DNA of 64,000 nt, taken from contig NZ_JACJVP010000044.1 of the NCBI RefSeq assembly GCF_014212125.1, positions 97,808 to 161,807 on the forward strand, written 5' to 3'. Both the position numbers and the translations under genes were made by a program. Within the stretch, counting starts at the first letter, position 1. Each line of letters begins with the position of its first letter. Positions 1 through 7,719 of this stretch are shown here, in pieces. This stretch comes from Cohnella nanjingensis. GTDB lineage: Bacteria; Bacillota; Bacilli; Paenibacillales; Paenibacillaceae. The notes under the pieces are model-generated. The model was not told the DNA's origin, did no database searches, and saw nothing but the letters and a program-made list of their open reading frames with translations.

Positions 1-664
1 CGCCGTCGACGATCTCGTCGACAATATCTTCGATCGAACGTCCGGTGGAATCGATCAATCGCGCGTCCGGGGCCTGAATCAGAGGCGCGATGTCGCGCTC
101 CCGGTCCATGCGGTCACGCTCGGCGATATCCCGCTCCAGCTGATCGAGCGTGGCGCCCGCCCCGTCGCCCAGTTCGCGGTAGCGCCGAAGCGCCCGCTCT
201 CTCGGCGAGGCGGTCAAGAAGATCTTCAGTTCCGCGTCGGGCAGAACGTGCGTCCCGATGTCCCGGCCGTCCATGACGACGCCCTTGGCTTGCGCCATCC
301 GCCGCTGAAGGTCGGCCATCCGGGTCCGCACCGCACCGATCGCGGAGACGCGGGAGACGTTGCGGTTCACTTCGTGACTGCGGATTCGCGCGGCGACGTC
401 GATCCCGTCGACGAGCACCTTTTGTCCATCTTCGCCCGGCAGGAGCACGAGATCGAGCGTCTGCGCCAGCTGGCCGACGCCCGCTTCGTCGTCGGGCGAC
501 ATTCCGCGATCTAGGGCGATGCAAGTCACCGCACGGTACATCGCTCCGGTATCTACATAAATATAATGGAGCCGACTGGCGACGTGCCTGGCGACGGTGC
601 TCTTGCCCGCGCCCGCCGGTCCGTCGATCGCGATGTTGATCGGGTGGGTCGATTGCTGATTCAT
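1..664 (-). CDS. cmk: Cytidylate kinase (partial, 3' end outside window)
   Basis: Phosphorylates CMP and dCMP with ATP in pyrimidine nucleotide synthesis; cytosolic. The protein opens MNQQSTHPINIAIDGPAGAG followed by KST, the P-loop of NMP kinases, and then YVDTGAMYRAV, a cytidylate kinase signature. GRDIGTHVLPDAELKIFLTA and the Arg-rich lid (RERALRRYREL) are also visible. The ATG at 664 has AGGAGG about 14 nt upstream. The frame stays open to the window edge, so about 221 residues are seen and only a short C-terminus is missing. The ypfA-ypfB-cmk order matches B. subtilis. A promoter and a hairpin lie just upstream. Confidence 0.96.
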   Translation of the reverse strand, partial: MNQQSTHPINIAIDGPAGAGKSTVARHVASRLHYIYVDTGAMYRAVTCIALDRGMSPDDEAGVGQLAQTLDLVLLPGEDGQKVLVDGIDVAARIRSHEVNRNVSRVSAIGAVRTRMADLQRRMAQAKGVVMDGRDIGTHVLPDAELKIFLTASPRERALRRYRELGDGAGATLDQLERDIAERDRMDRERDIAPLIQAPDARLIDSTGRSIEDIVDEIVDG

Positions 665-700
665 CTGGTGAAAAAGAGCCTCCTAATCAACTACCGTTAA

Positions 701-727
701 GAAAAAAGCAGGCAGGCTCAGCCTGCG
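701..727 (-). terminator. Hairpin plus U-run in the cmk 5' leader
   Basis: Arms gcaggc (712-717) and gcctgc (721-726) flank a 3-nt loop. On the minus strand a run of six T follows after CTGC. It lies only about 8 nt after the start expected from the promoter at 741-769, so it may be a leader hairpin or attenuator rather than an ordinary terminator. Confidence 0.55.
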
Positions 728-740
728 CGCGAATGAGAAA

Positions 741-769
741 ATTATACCACAGCATGCCCGGAGATGCAA
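741..769 (-). promoter_or_regulatory. Sigma-A-type promoter for cmk
   Basis: On the minus strand TTGCAT (769-764) and TATAAT (746-741) are 17 bp apart, and the -10 box carries a TG extension. It lies between ypfB and cmk, and its -35 box sits in the T-run of the ypfB terminator. Confidence 0.65.
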
Positions 770-805
770 AAAACAAAGACAGGATAAGCGAATGCTCACC
801 CTGTC
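766..805 (-). terminator. Intrinsic terminator of ypfA-ypfB
   Basis: Inverted repeat 778-789/794-805 (core gacagg/cctgtc) is followed on the minus strand by TTTGTTTTTT. The stem overlaps the ypfB stop codon. Confidence 0.7.
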
Positions 806-990
806 CGGTAAGGGATTCCTTCCCATGAATCGACAACCGTCAGCAAATGCCGCAGCGCGGGGACGTGAAGCGCTCCCTGGGCCAGGACCAGCGCGATCGC
901 CAGCGCCGCCGCGGCCTGCAGCAGCCTGCGTCCGATCTTGTCCGCCAGATGCAGGTACTCCGGCCTATCCGGCTTGTGATGCTTTAGCAT
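796..990 (-). CDS. ypfB: Small membrane protein, YpfB/DUF5359-like
   Basis: A 64-residue protein of unknown function. A basic N-terminal segment (about residues 1-24) precedes one hydrophobic helix (about 26-45, rich in Ala/Leu/Val), so it is probably a single-pass membrane protein. Identification rests on position: it lies between ypfA and cmk, as does ypfB (DUF5359) in B. subtilis. It begins 48 nt after the ypfA stop and is probably cotranscribed with it. The ATG at 990 follows an AT-rich spacer after GGAGG. No catalytic motif is visible. Confidence 0.7.
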   Translation of the reverse strand: MLKHHKPDRPEYLHLADKIGRRLLQAAAALAIALVLAQGALHVPALRHLLTVVDSWEGIPYRTG

Positions 991-1038
991 CGATTTTCCG
1001 TTCGCCTCCGTTGTCCGTTCCGCCTCGTTCTCCGCCGG

Positions 1039-1695
1039 CTAATCTTTGCGCATGTCGAGCTGGCGCTCGAAGCAAAAGCGGATGATCTTCTGCTGGTCCG
1101 CGTCCTGAATGTCTTCGAAGCGCATCATTACGAGATGGTGATTCGGCTCCACCGGCACGACGCGGACGACCTCGCCCTCGAATTGGGCGTGGGAGACGCT
1201 GCCGGACCGATAAGACAAGAGTAGCCAACAATGGATCTTCGTATTCGGGGTGATCGGCCATTTGCGCTCGCATCGGAAGGACAAGCCTCCGCCGCCTACG
1301 TCGTCCGTCAAGGCGGTGAACCGGAGCTTCTCCCCGAAGCGCACCGCCACCTCGAGCTGCGCCTCGACGCGCAGGAAGCTTCGGCGCTGCTCGCGGGAGA
1401 TGTCCTCCGGCGCGGGCTTCCGGACGGCGACGAGGTTCACGGCTTCCTGGCGGAAGCCGACGACCGAGGTGACGAATTGATGCTTCACCCCGTCGGAGGT
1501 GAAGTAGGTCAGCCTGAGTTCCTCTCCGGTCTGCAGCCGTTGCAGGCGGCCGGATTTCTCGTCGATCGGAATCTCGAAGTATAGGGACGGCTCGTCCGCG
1601 TCCGCCAATCGGGAACGCAGCGTCGTCGCGGCGCTCGCATCGGCGTCGGGCGTTAAGATTTGAATGTACAGAGTCTGATTGATATTGGGAAGCAC
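1039..1695 (-). CDS. ypfA: PilZ-domain c-di-GMP receptor, flagellar brake (YpfA/MotI)
   Basis: In B. subtilis YpfA/MotI binds cyclic di-GMP and disengages the flagellar stator. This 218-residue protein has the family's two halves: an N-terminal YcgR-like beta domain (about 1-95) and a PilZ domain (about 98-215). The RxxxR ligand motif is in REQRRSFLRVEA. The second motif reads DDVGGGGLSF, with Gly where the canonical D/NxSxxG has Ser, a variant I believe occurs in this subfamily. The order ypeB-ypfA-ypfB-cmk supports the call. Binding affinity cannot be judged from sequence. Confidence 0.88.
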   Translation of the reverse strand: MLPNINQTLYIQILTPDADASAATTLRSRLADADEPSLYFEIPIDEKSGRLQRLQTGEELRLTYFTSDGVKHQFVTSVVGFRQEAVNLVAVRKPAPEDISREQRRSFLRVEAQLEVAVRFGEKLRFTALTDDVGGGGLSFRCERKWPITPNTKIHCWLLLSYRSGSVSHAQFEGEVVRVVPVEPNHHLVMMRFEDIQDADQQKIIRFCFERQLDMRKD

Positions 1696-1823
1696 GCGGC
1701 ATCCTCCAGATGATGGCGATGTGTCGGATCATAACGGTCCGCAACTCCATCATATACCAGATGCGCCCCGCTTGAGAACGACTTTATTCGCGAAAATGCG
1801 CGCGGACCGTCCGCTTTTTTCGC

Positions 1824-1867
1824 AAAAAGAACCGCCGTTCGCCAAATCGCGCGAAGACGGTTCTTTT
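1824..1867 (-). terminator. Terminator downstream of ypeB
   Basis: A long inverted repeat pairs AAAAGAACCG and its continuation near 1851-1867 with CGGTTCTTTTT near 1824-1840. A T-run follows on the minus strand just past the ypeB stop. Confidence 0.7.
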
Positions 1868-1882
1868 GTCCTGCAGACCGCT

Positions 1883-3247
1883 TTACTTGAGGATCGCCTT
1901 GGCCGATTCCGGGATTTGCTCGATCGTCTCCTCGATGCCGGTGTCCGCGTTCACGAAGATGCGGTACTGGCTGCCGTTGATCTTGCCCGTGAATTCGTGG
2001 CAGAGCACTTCCTTCTTCTCTTCGTTCTCGATGATCGAGACGTTGTAGGACTGTACCTTGAATTCGGGGTTCAGCACCTTTTGCGCTTCCGCGCGCGCGA
2101 TCTTCGGCTTGCCGACGGAGAGCGACTTGGGCCGGTAGACGTGATCGGCGGCCTGCAAACCGACCGCTTCACCGTTGTCCAGCGCGATGCGCACGGTGAC
2201 TTTGTCGGGGTAGATGCGGACGTTGTCCTTGGTGCCGACGAACGTGAAGACCGAGACGTGGTCGTATTCGTCGTAGGTGACGGGCGTCATGTCCTTGTAG
2301 CCGTGGCTGTCGAGGAACTGGGATGCCCGTTCGCGCGCGGCGCCGACGTCCAGCTTCCGGGAGGTCACGTCGCGCGGATTCATGAACGAGAGCAGCTGAC
2401 CGCCCTTGACGGTGTAGTCCATCTGGATATTCTCGCCCTTCGGTCCGCGGAACGTGGCCGTATAGCTCGGATTGTCGGTCTTGCGGCCGTTTTCCACGAC
2501 CTTGACGTCCGTGCCCGCCCCGTTATGGATCGTCGTATGGGCGAACTCGAGCGCCTTGCGCTTGATCTCTTCCGGCGTCGCGTCCTGTCCGGACAGCATT
2601 TTGACTGACCGTTTGCGGCTCGTCGACATCGAAGAGGGTCCCCAATCGTGCTCGGGATAGGCGCTGACCTTCTTGTCCACCGCTTTGAACCCGTCGATGA
2701 TCGAATTGTCGTGCGTGGAGTCGGTGCTAGCCATCGCGACCTCGACGTCCATCCAGCGCAGGTGGTCGGACAAGACGGCATCCTGTACTTTGCCGAGCTC
2801 CTGGTTAATGTCGGACGACTTCGCGTAGAGCGACTTCATCATCTTCATCTCGTCGTTCGTCAGCGGCTGCTTCGTCAAGTCGCGCACGGACGTCCGGTAC
2901 GCGAAGTCGGAGATGCGGGACAGGAAGTCCTCGGCTTTGTTGAACGGAAGCAGCGCCAGCGGGAGCTGATTGATCTCGTTCTGCGCTTCGCTCGTCAGGC
3001 GCCAGACGTTCACGAGCCCTTTGCGCTGCATCCCTTGGGAGGCCGAGTTCACCGCGAGCGTCCGTCCCAGTTGATCCTGCAAGCCGCTCATATGGGTCGT
3101 CAAATCGTGGAAAGCGCGCTGATACTGGTTTTCGGCTTTGATGAGAATCGCGTTCTTTTCCTGATGCTCTTGGTACCCCCAGACGATCGCTCCGACGAAC
3201 AGGATGGCTGCGATCGGAAACATCACTGCGCTTAATCGTTTATACAT
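1883..3247 (-). CDS. ypeB: Spore germination protein YpeB
   Basis: YpeB is needed in spores to assemble and protect the cortex-lytic enzyme SleB. This 454-residue protein has an N-terminal membrane anchor (about residues 7-26), a long helical region, and PepSY-type repeats in the C-terminal half (for example RKLDVGAARERASQFLDSHG, and a similar unit near KPKIARAEAQKVL). Length matches B. subtilis YpeB (about 450). SleB is normally encoded just upstream but is absent here; the upstream neighbour is a 49-residue zinc-ribbon protein. The Shine-Dalgarno region lies in a long hairpin (3250-3314). Confidence 0.93.
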   Translation of the reverse strand: MYKRLSAVMFPIAAILFVGAIVWGYQEHQEKNAILIKAENQYQRAFHDLTTHMSGLQDQLGRTLAVNSASQGMQRKGLVNVWRLTSEAQNEINQLPLALLPFNKAEDFLSRISDFAYRTSVRDLTKQPLTNDEMKMMKSLYAKSSDINQELGKVQDAVLSDHLRWMDVEVAMASTDSTHDNSIIDGFKAVDKKVSAYPEHDWGPSSMSTSRKRSVKMLSGQDATPEEIKRKALEFAHTTIHNGAGTDVKVVENGRKTDNPSYTATFRGPKGENIQMDYTVKGGQLLSFMNPRDVTSRKLDVGAARERASQFLDSHGYKDMTPVTYDEYDHVSVFTFVGTKDNVRIYPDKVTVRIALDNGEAVGLQAADHVYRPKSLSVGKPKIARAEAQKVLNPEFKVQSYNVSIIENEEKKEVLCHEFTGKINGSQYRIFVNADTGIEETIEQIPESAKAILK

Positions 3248-3249
3248 GG

Positions 3250-3314
3250 AAAGCCGGCCCCTTTCATTCCCAGACTACGGTTTGCCGTTAGTTTGGGTAG
3301 GCGGGGCCGGCTTT
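3250..3314 (-). promoter_or_regulatory. Long hairpin over the ypeB ribosome-binding site
   Basis: A perfect 12-bp inverted repeat (3250-3261 aaagccggcccc, 3303-3314 ggggccggcttt) encloses a second imperfect stem (near 3269-3297). On the minus strand the GGGG of the Shine-Dalgarno AAAGGGG is in the 3' arm, which ends 2 nt before the ypeB ATG. With almost no U-run after the stem, translational control is at least as likely as termination. Confidence 0.6.
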
Positions 3315-3365
3315 ATGCGCGGATGATCTCATAAAATGTCTCTCGCTGTCTTCAAGCCAGGGCGT

Positions 3366-3515
3366 TCACCCTTGCTCTTCTTCGATCTCGAAGTCGTCCT
3401 TATTGCTGCACAGGCATTGCTTGAATCCGGTGTCGATGCGTCCGCGTTCCCTGCGGCCGCGCAGAACGAACTTCTCCCCGCACCGGTTGCACCGGATCGT
3501 AACCTTCACACGCAT
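3366..3515 (-). CDS. Small zinc-ribbon protein (49 aa)
   Basis: A short ORF that reads MRVKVTIRCNRCGEKFVLRG, continues through RRERGRIDTGFKQCLCSNKD and ends in an acidic tail. Two CxxC/CxC pairs (CNRC and CLC) are typical of a structural zinc site, and the basic middle could bind nucleic acid. Similar small proteins occur in Paenibacillaceae, but I know no function. Three in-frame upstream ATGs (3524, 3527, 3536) leave the start uncertain by up to 7 residues. It lies between prsW and ypeB, where sleB would be expected. Confidence 0.7.
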   Translation of the reverse strand: MRVKVTIRCNRCGEKFVLRGRRERGRIDTGFKQCLCSNKDDFEIEEEQG

Positions 3516-3575
3516 GATCGCCATCATCCCATCCATTCCAAATCCGCTCGTTAGTAAGCAGTATGGACCGAAACG

Positions 3576-4271
3576 TCAGGATTTAACCTCTTCCTCCCGT
3601 TTGAGCAGCCGGAACGGGGAGACCGAGTTGGCCCGGTTCACGTACCGGATCCCGCGGTACCAGAGGAGGAACATGAACGGCACGATCAGCCAGATCCAAG
3701 AGCGCGGAACCGACTGCATGATGAAGTCGTAGAGTCCGTGCCAGAAGAACGGGAACAGGAACGAGATCCATAGGAAGAAGCGCATCTTGCGGCCTTCCTG
3801 GAACTTGGCGCGGCCCATGAAGTAGCCCATGAAGACGCCGAACAGCGCATGGCCGGAGACGGGGAGCAGCGCCCGGACGAGCAGCGTGCCGAAGGTGGCC
3901 GGCTCGCCGAAGGCGTACATGACGTTCTCCAGCGTAGCGAAGCCTAGCGATACCGCCGTGGCGTAGACGATGCCGTCGTAGGGCTCGTCGAACTCCGTAT
4001 GGTTGTATATGATGTGGTACAGCACGAACCACTTGAAGAACTCCTCGACGCCCGCGGAGACGATGAAGGAGAACGCGAACGGAGATTCGCCTAGCCAGAT
4101 CATCAGGCCCCGCTGGACGATCATGATCGGAAGCACGATCAGCACGCCCGTCAAGAACATCTTGACGACCATCGACAGCGGCTCGGTATCGTAGCGGTCT
4201 TTCCAGTAGAAATAAGCGAGCAGCGCGACGCCCGGCGCGATGGCAGCCGCCAATACCGAGAATATCAGCAT
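3576..4271 (-). CDS. prsW: PrsW-family intramembrane glutamic protease
   Basis: PrsW makes the first cut in RsiW during sigma-W activation in B. subtilis. The 231-residue protein (B. subtilis about 218) has about seven to eight hydrophobic segments and the family motifs: GVEEFFKWFVLYH with the catalytic EExxK pair, SGHALFGVFMGYFMG, and FFWHGLYDF. Its place next to ypeB and a MecA paralogue matches the prsW (ypdC) locus of B. subtilis. No sigW/rsiW pair is adjacent. The ECF pair at 50.2 kb has a different anti-sigma type, so a local substrate is not implied. Confidence 0.92.
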   Translation of the reverse strand: MLIFSVLAAAIAPGVALLAYFYWKDRYDTEPLSMVVKMFLTGVLIVLPIMIVQRGLMIWLGESPFAFSFIVSAGVEEFFKWFVLYHIIYNHTEFDEPYDGIVYATAVSLGFATLENVMYAFGEPATFGTLLVRALLPVSGHALFGVFMGYFMGRAKFQEGRKMRFFLWISFLFPFFWHGLYDFIMQSVPRSWIWLIVPFMFLLWYRGIRYVNRANSVSPFRLLKREEEVKS

Positions 4272-4365
4272 TCGCCGTCCTCCTCCTTTCTCCTCCCATT
4301 ATACAACGTCGAGCGGAGTCAGGCACCCTCTAGGGAACAACTTCCTCGTCTCGCGAGCACGAGGA

Positions 4366-4434
4366 CACAAAAAAGACATTCCGCCCTCGAAAACGGTCGA
4401 ACGGTTCTTCGATCGACGTTCTCTGCGAAATGTC
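4366..4434 (-). terminator. Terminator downstream of the mecA paralogue
   Basis: Arms gacatt (4375-4380) and aatgtc (4429-4434) enclose a nested stem and are followed on the minus strand by TCTTTTTTG. It lies just past the stop of the gene at 4453. Confidence 0.5.
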
Positions 4435-4452
4435 CATTTGGCAAGCGTTCGA

Positions 4453-5058
4453 TCAGGCGAAGTGGTCCGAAAGCACCTTCACGGCGTTCGCGGGAATGAT
4501 AAGCTGGCCGTATTCCTCCAGCACGGCCGGCGTCACCGACGTCGCTTCGCCGTATTCGGCCAGGACGGCGATCAGCGCGTTGTCGTTCGACGTCTCCGAA
4601 CCGGCCGAGGGATCGAAGCACAAAATCCAATGATTCTGGTAACGGTACATCCTGCCTTCGTCGGTCAGGCGACCGTTCAGCATCTTGGCCGCGCCGATCG
4701 CGTCCTCGATGTCCCGGAATCGATATATGATGGCCTCGCTCTGCTCAAGCGTGACTTCCATTTCGTATACGTCTTCGTCCAGTTCTTCCTCTGACGAGGC
4801 CTCCGCGTCTCGTTCCATCTTGCCGCGCGTGACGATGACGACCATCCCCTGTGCAGGCATAGCGAATACTTCGACGGCTAGAGGACCTGAAGCATCAAAA
4901 CCAAGTTCGCTGTAAGCTTGATCCATCATCTCGCTGAACAGCTCGTGAACCTTCGGAATTTCCCGCCACATGTCTTCTTTCTGAATTCCACGTTCCGACA
5001 AATCGTCGAAGGTCAGGAAAATCCTAATCTTGTCTTGGCTAAGCCGCTCCATCCTCAT
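4453..5058 (-). CDS. MecA-family ClpC adaptor (YpbH-like)
   Basis: MecA proteins bind substrates with the N-terminal domain and deliver them to ClpC with the C-terminal domain. The 201-residue protein shows both: N-terminal MRMERLSQDKIRIFLTFDDL and continuation (1-80), an acidic linker (EEELDEDVYEME, about 115-125), and a C-terminal domain containing YRFRDIEDAIGAAKMLNG. The ATG at 5058 is preceded by AAGGAGGA at 8 nt; an upstream ATG at 5151 lacks a site and would add an untypical tail. Neighbourhood (prsW, ypeB) fits ypbH, the B. subtilis paralogue, better than mecA itself. Confidence 0.87.
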   Translation of the reverse strand: MRMERLSQDKIRIFLTFDDLSERGIQKEDMWREIPKVHELFSEMMDQAYSELGFDASGPLAVEVFAMPAQGMVVIVTRGKMERDAEASSEEELDEDVYEMEVTLEQSEAIIYRFRDIEDAIGAAKMLNGRLTDEGRMYRYQNHWILCFDPSAGSETSNDNALIAVLAEYGEATSVTPAVLEEYGQLIIPANAVKVLSDHFA

Positions 5059-5086
5059 GACAGGATCCTCCTTCTGCACACGATGG

Positions 5087-5151
5087 GTGATAACAGCGTA
5101 TGACGTGGCATATAATGTGTGATTGAATTGTGCTTTATAACATGTTATCAC
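5087..5151 (-). promoter_or_regulatory. Palindromic sites upstream of the mecA paralogue
   Basis: A perfect 12-bp palindrome, ATAACATGTTAT (5137-5148), lies 80 nt upstream of the start. Its flank GTTATCAC (5144-5151) is the inverted copy of GTGATAAC (5087-5094). It may be an operator pair or a leader hairpin; no regulator can be named. Confidence 0.35.
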
Positions 5152-5190
5152 TTCTCCCTTTGAAATGCACTAGGGAAAAGCCACAAACCC

Positions 5191-5235
5191 AAAAAAACGG
5201 CACCGCTCCCTCCCGTCGCCGGGAGAGGGGTGCCG
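5191..5235 (-). terminator. Terminator downstream of the gene at 5256
   Basis: A strong GC stem (cggcacc with ggtgccg, plus nested ctcccg/cgggag) is followed on the minus strand by seven T. Confidence 0.82.
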
Positions 5236-5255
5236 CTTGCTGCGCGAGCGCCAAA

Positions 5256-5606
5256 TCAGATATGGTCGTGGCCGCTTTGATTCAGAATATCGTTCACTTC
5301 GCGCTTCACCTTCGCGTCCTGGGACGCGAGATGCGCGACTTGCTCCAGCCCGCCGCTCTCCGAGGAGGAGCGGTTGGACGCATGGCGGTCGCTGCCGCGG
5401 TGGCTGTCGCTTCCGCCGTGGCGGTCGCTGCCGCTCCAGCTCATGTTCAACATCTTGCCGAACGCGTCTTCCTTCATGCCGCTCATCCGATGCTTCATAC
5501 GCTGTCCGACCTGGCCGGCCATCGCCGCCATCCGGCCGTTGCGCTGCATCAGCAAGACGACTGCCGCGCCGGCGAGACCGCCCATTACGAACGTGCCGAT
5601 CTTCAC
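5256..5606 (-). CDS. Hypothetical single-pass membrane protein
   Basis: The 116-residue protein starts at a GTG (5606) preceded by GAGGAGG at 7 nt. The N-terminus (VKIGTFVMGGLAGAAVVLLM) is one membrane segment, followed by a basic Met-rich helix, a Ser/Asp/His/Arg-rich low-complexity stretch (about residues 70-90) and a short acidic-basic C-terminus. The layout resembles YtxH-type envelope proteins, but I do not recognise the family with confidence. It stands alone with its own terminator. A longer reading from 5690 lacks a ribosome-binding site. Confidence 0.65.
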   Translation of the reverse strand: MKIGTFVMGGLAGAAVVLLMQRNGRMAAMAGQVGQRMKHRMSGMKEDAFGKMLNMSWSGSDRHGGSDSHRGSDRHASNRSSSESGGLEQVAHLASQDAKVKREVNDILNQSGHDHI

Positions 5607-5773
5607 GGGAATACCTCCTCTGTCTGAATGAATGTTCTTGGGGATAACGTCTTTAGTGTGGCCGCCTCGCCCCCGGACATGCTCCATCAAAAAAAGGAAG
5701 AAGGTTTGTCCGCGCGCGCTTCGGGTATGTTACAATCGGATGGAATCTTGAAGCACCCGGAGGGGAATCTACG

Positions 5774-6628
5774 ATGAAGACACGCGCAACCATCGCCTTC
5801 GCATCGGCCGCGCTGCTCCTCGCGCTGTCGGCCTGCGGCGGCGGCGCTACCGACGCCTCGCCCGCTAACGGCGCGGCATCGGCATCCGCGACGCCCGCGG
5901 CGAGCTCCGCGGCCGAATCGCCTGCGCCGACGCCGACCGCGGAGCCGGCCCAGAGCTCTTCCCCGTCGCCGTCAACCGCGGCGGAGAAGACCTACCGCAT
6001 GACGAAGGCGTACGATATCGCGCCGATCGACAAGACCAAAACGGAGAGCAAGGTCGTCCTCCTCACCTTCGACGACGGGCCGAAGGCGGAGAAGACGCTG
6101 AAGCCGCTGCTCGACACGTTGGACAAGCACAAAGCCAAGGCGATCTTCTTCGTCAACGGCTATCGGGTGAAGGCGCGCCCGGAGCTCCTCAAGGAGATCG
6201 ACGACCGCGGCCAGATCATCGGCAATCATTCCTGGGACCACATTCAATTGGGCAAGGAAAAGGCGGACAAAATCCAAGATCAGCTCGAACGGGTGCAAGC
6301 CATCGTGAAGGAAGTAACCGGCAAGACGCCGGTATTCTTCCGTCCGCCGAACGCGTCGGGCAACGACGACGTACACGCGGCGGCGAAAAAGAACGGTATG
6401 CTCTACATGACCTGGTCGAACGGTTCGCTCGATTGGGCGCTCGGCAGCAAGACGAAGGACAAGCCGCAAGCCGTCATCGACAACGTCCTCAAGCAGCTTC
6501 ATCCGGGCAGCAATATTCTCATGCACGAGTTGCCTTGGACCGGCGAAGCGTTGGACCGTCTTCTCGACGCGCTGGAGGAGAAGGGTTACGGATTCGTCGA
6601 TCCCGAGACGATTCAGATCGACGTCTAG
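5774..6628 (+). CDS. Polysaccharide deacetylase lipoprotein (NodB/CE4)
   Basis: A secreted, lipid-anchored CE4 deacetylase, probably acting on peptidoglycan or another cell-surface glycan. The signal peptide ends in LALSACGG, a lipobox with Cys at about residue 21. An Ala/Ser/Pro-rich linker to about residue 70 follows, then the NodB domain. Catalytic motifs are TFDDGPK (catalytic Asp and metal Asp), NHSWDH (HxxxH metal site) and FFRPPN. The last lines of the fold include LMHELPWT. GGAGGGG lies 8 nt before the ATG. It converges on the gene at 6714 with a shared terminator. The substrate cannot be told from sequence. Confidence 0.9.
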   Translation: MKTRATIAFASAALLLALSACGGGATDASPANGAASASATPAASSAAESPAPTPTAEPAQSSSPSPSTAAEKTYRMTKAYDIAPIDKTKTESKVVLLTFDDGPKAEKTLKPLLDTLDKHKAKAIFFVNGYRVKARPELLKEIDDRGQIIGNHSWDHIQLGKEKADKIQDQLERVQAIVKEVTGKTPVFFRPPNASGNDDVHAAAKKNGMLYMTWSNGSLDWALGSKTKDKPQAVIDNVLKQLHPGSNILMHELPWTGEALDRLLDALEEKGYGFVDPETIQIDV

Positions 6629-6659
6629 CGTCGGACGAATCCGATGCCCCATGCGGCGC

Positions 6660-6708
6660 GAACGCCCGGACAGCCGTCGGATCATCATCCGCGCCGGTCC
6701 GGGCGTTC
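6660..6708. terminator. Bidirectional terminator
   Basis: A 12-bp perfect inverted repeat, gaacgcccggac (6660-6671) and gtccgggcgttc (6697-6708), lies between convergent genes. U-runs are weak on both sides. Confidence 0.6.
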
Positions 6709-6713
6709 TATCG

Positions 6714-7016
6714 TCAATTCCCCTGGTATAGCCGCTGCCCCCACCGGAACAGCAGCACGATCAACGCGATGAACAGCACGACGAGCAGCCGGTAGAACCA
6801 TCTGCTCCACGTATTCCTGCTTGTCGGATGCACGCTTGCGCGAGGCGGCATGCCCGTCTCCGGCACCCCGGACGCGGCGGCCGCTTCGGCGATCGCCCGC
6901 TCCAGCTCCTCGATCGTCATCGGCTCCGCCTTCCCGTCCGGCGGCTCCTCTTCGAACGCGTGCTTCTTCGCTTCGACGTATCGCTCCCATACCGAAGAAT
7001 GGTCGCTTTCTTTCAT
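6714..7016 (-). CDS. Hypothetical C-terminally anchored membrane protein
   Basis: The 100-residue protein has an acidic, helical N-terminal two-thirds (MKESDHSSVWERYVEAKKHA and following) and one C-terminal membrane helix (WFYRLLVVLFIALIVLLF) before a short basic tail. It overlaps the CPBP protease stop by 4 nt (ATGA), implying translational coupling and perhaps joint function in the membrane. I do not recognise the family. Confidence 0.7.
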   Translation of the reverse strand: MKESDHSSVWERYVEAKKHAFEEEPPDGKAEPMTIEELERAIAEAAAASGVPETGMPPRASVHPTSRNTWSRWFYRLLVVLFIALIVLLFRWGQRLYQGN

Positions 7017-7612
7017 GACTGCTCTTCCCTTCGAAACCTGATAATGAGACCCATAATGAGATCGACCAAGAAATGCGTCAGAATCGGAGCCCAGATCGTC
7101 CCCGACCAATCCATCAGCCAGCCCAAGCCGTAGCTGATCCCGAAGACCATGCCGGTCGGAACCCAATGCCGCAGATAGCGGACGTGTATCGCCGCGAACA
7201 GGATGCTCGTCCAGTAAGGGCCGAACGCATGCTGCACCGCGCCCCGGAAGAGCAATTCCTCGCAGATGCTGACGACCGCCGCGATCACGGCGATGTGCCA
7301 GACCGGCCGCGCCCGGAAGAGGCGGTCGTTCACCCCGCCGTCCTCCATCGCATCCTCGGGCACCCAGCGGGAGACGGACACGTCGATCAGGACGACGGCG
7401 GCCGCCAACCCCAACCCTCCGTACAGGAATTCGAGCCCGTGCGGGATCGCGAACAAATTTATCGCGTTGCGCCCCTGTAAAATCACCCATAACAAACCGA
7501 TAATGAATGTAATGGCCTGAGTAGCATACAAATTGACAAGCAGCATCTTATCGTTCAATTGATCGACCGAGACTTGGCGGACCTTTAGCTTGCGAATGTC
7601 GAATTTTCTCAT
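7013..7612 (-). CDS. CPBP-family intramembrane metalloprotease
   Basis: A CAAX-protease/bacteriocin-processing (ABI) family membrane protein of 199 residues with about five to six hydrophobic segments. The metal-binding motifs are visible: EELLFRGAVQHAFG (EExxxR), then HVRYLRHW and LTHFLVDLIMG carrying the conserved His residues. The family includes prenyl-CAAX peptidases and self-immunity proteins; no bacteriocin gene is nearby. It is followed with a 4-nt overlap by a small tail-anchored protein. The ATG at 7612 follows GAGGGAAC. Confidence 0.85.
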   Translation of the reverse strand: MRKFDIRKLKVRQVSVDQLNDKMLLVNLYATQAITFIIGLLWVILQGRNAINLFAIPHGLEFLYGGLGLAAAVVLIDVSVSRWVPEDAMEDGGVNDRLFRARPVWHIAVIAAVVSICEELLFRGAVQHAFGPYWTSILFAAIHVRYLRHWVPTGMVFGISYGLGWLMDWSGTIWAPILTHFLVDLIMGLIIRFRREEQS

Positions 7613-7719
7613 GTTCCCTCGGTTATTGTATAATTTTGTATGTACGTTTGGTCATTATTTTTCTATACTAGGACTACCTAATCGACAACCCAAAATCGCC
7701 CAGTAAAGAGGAGTAACCG

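Noticed and set aside
1679..2608. Long plus-strand ORF opposite ypeB
   Set aside because: A GC-rich antisense shadow of ypeB with no ribosome-binding site or recognisable domain.
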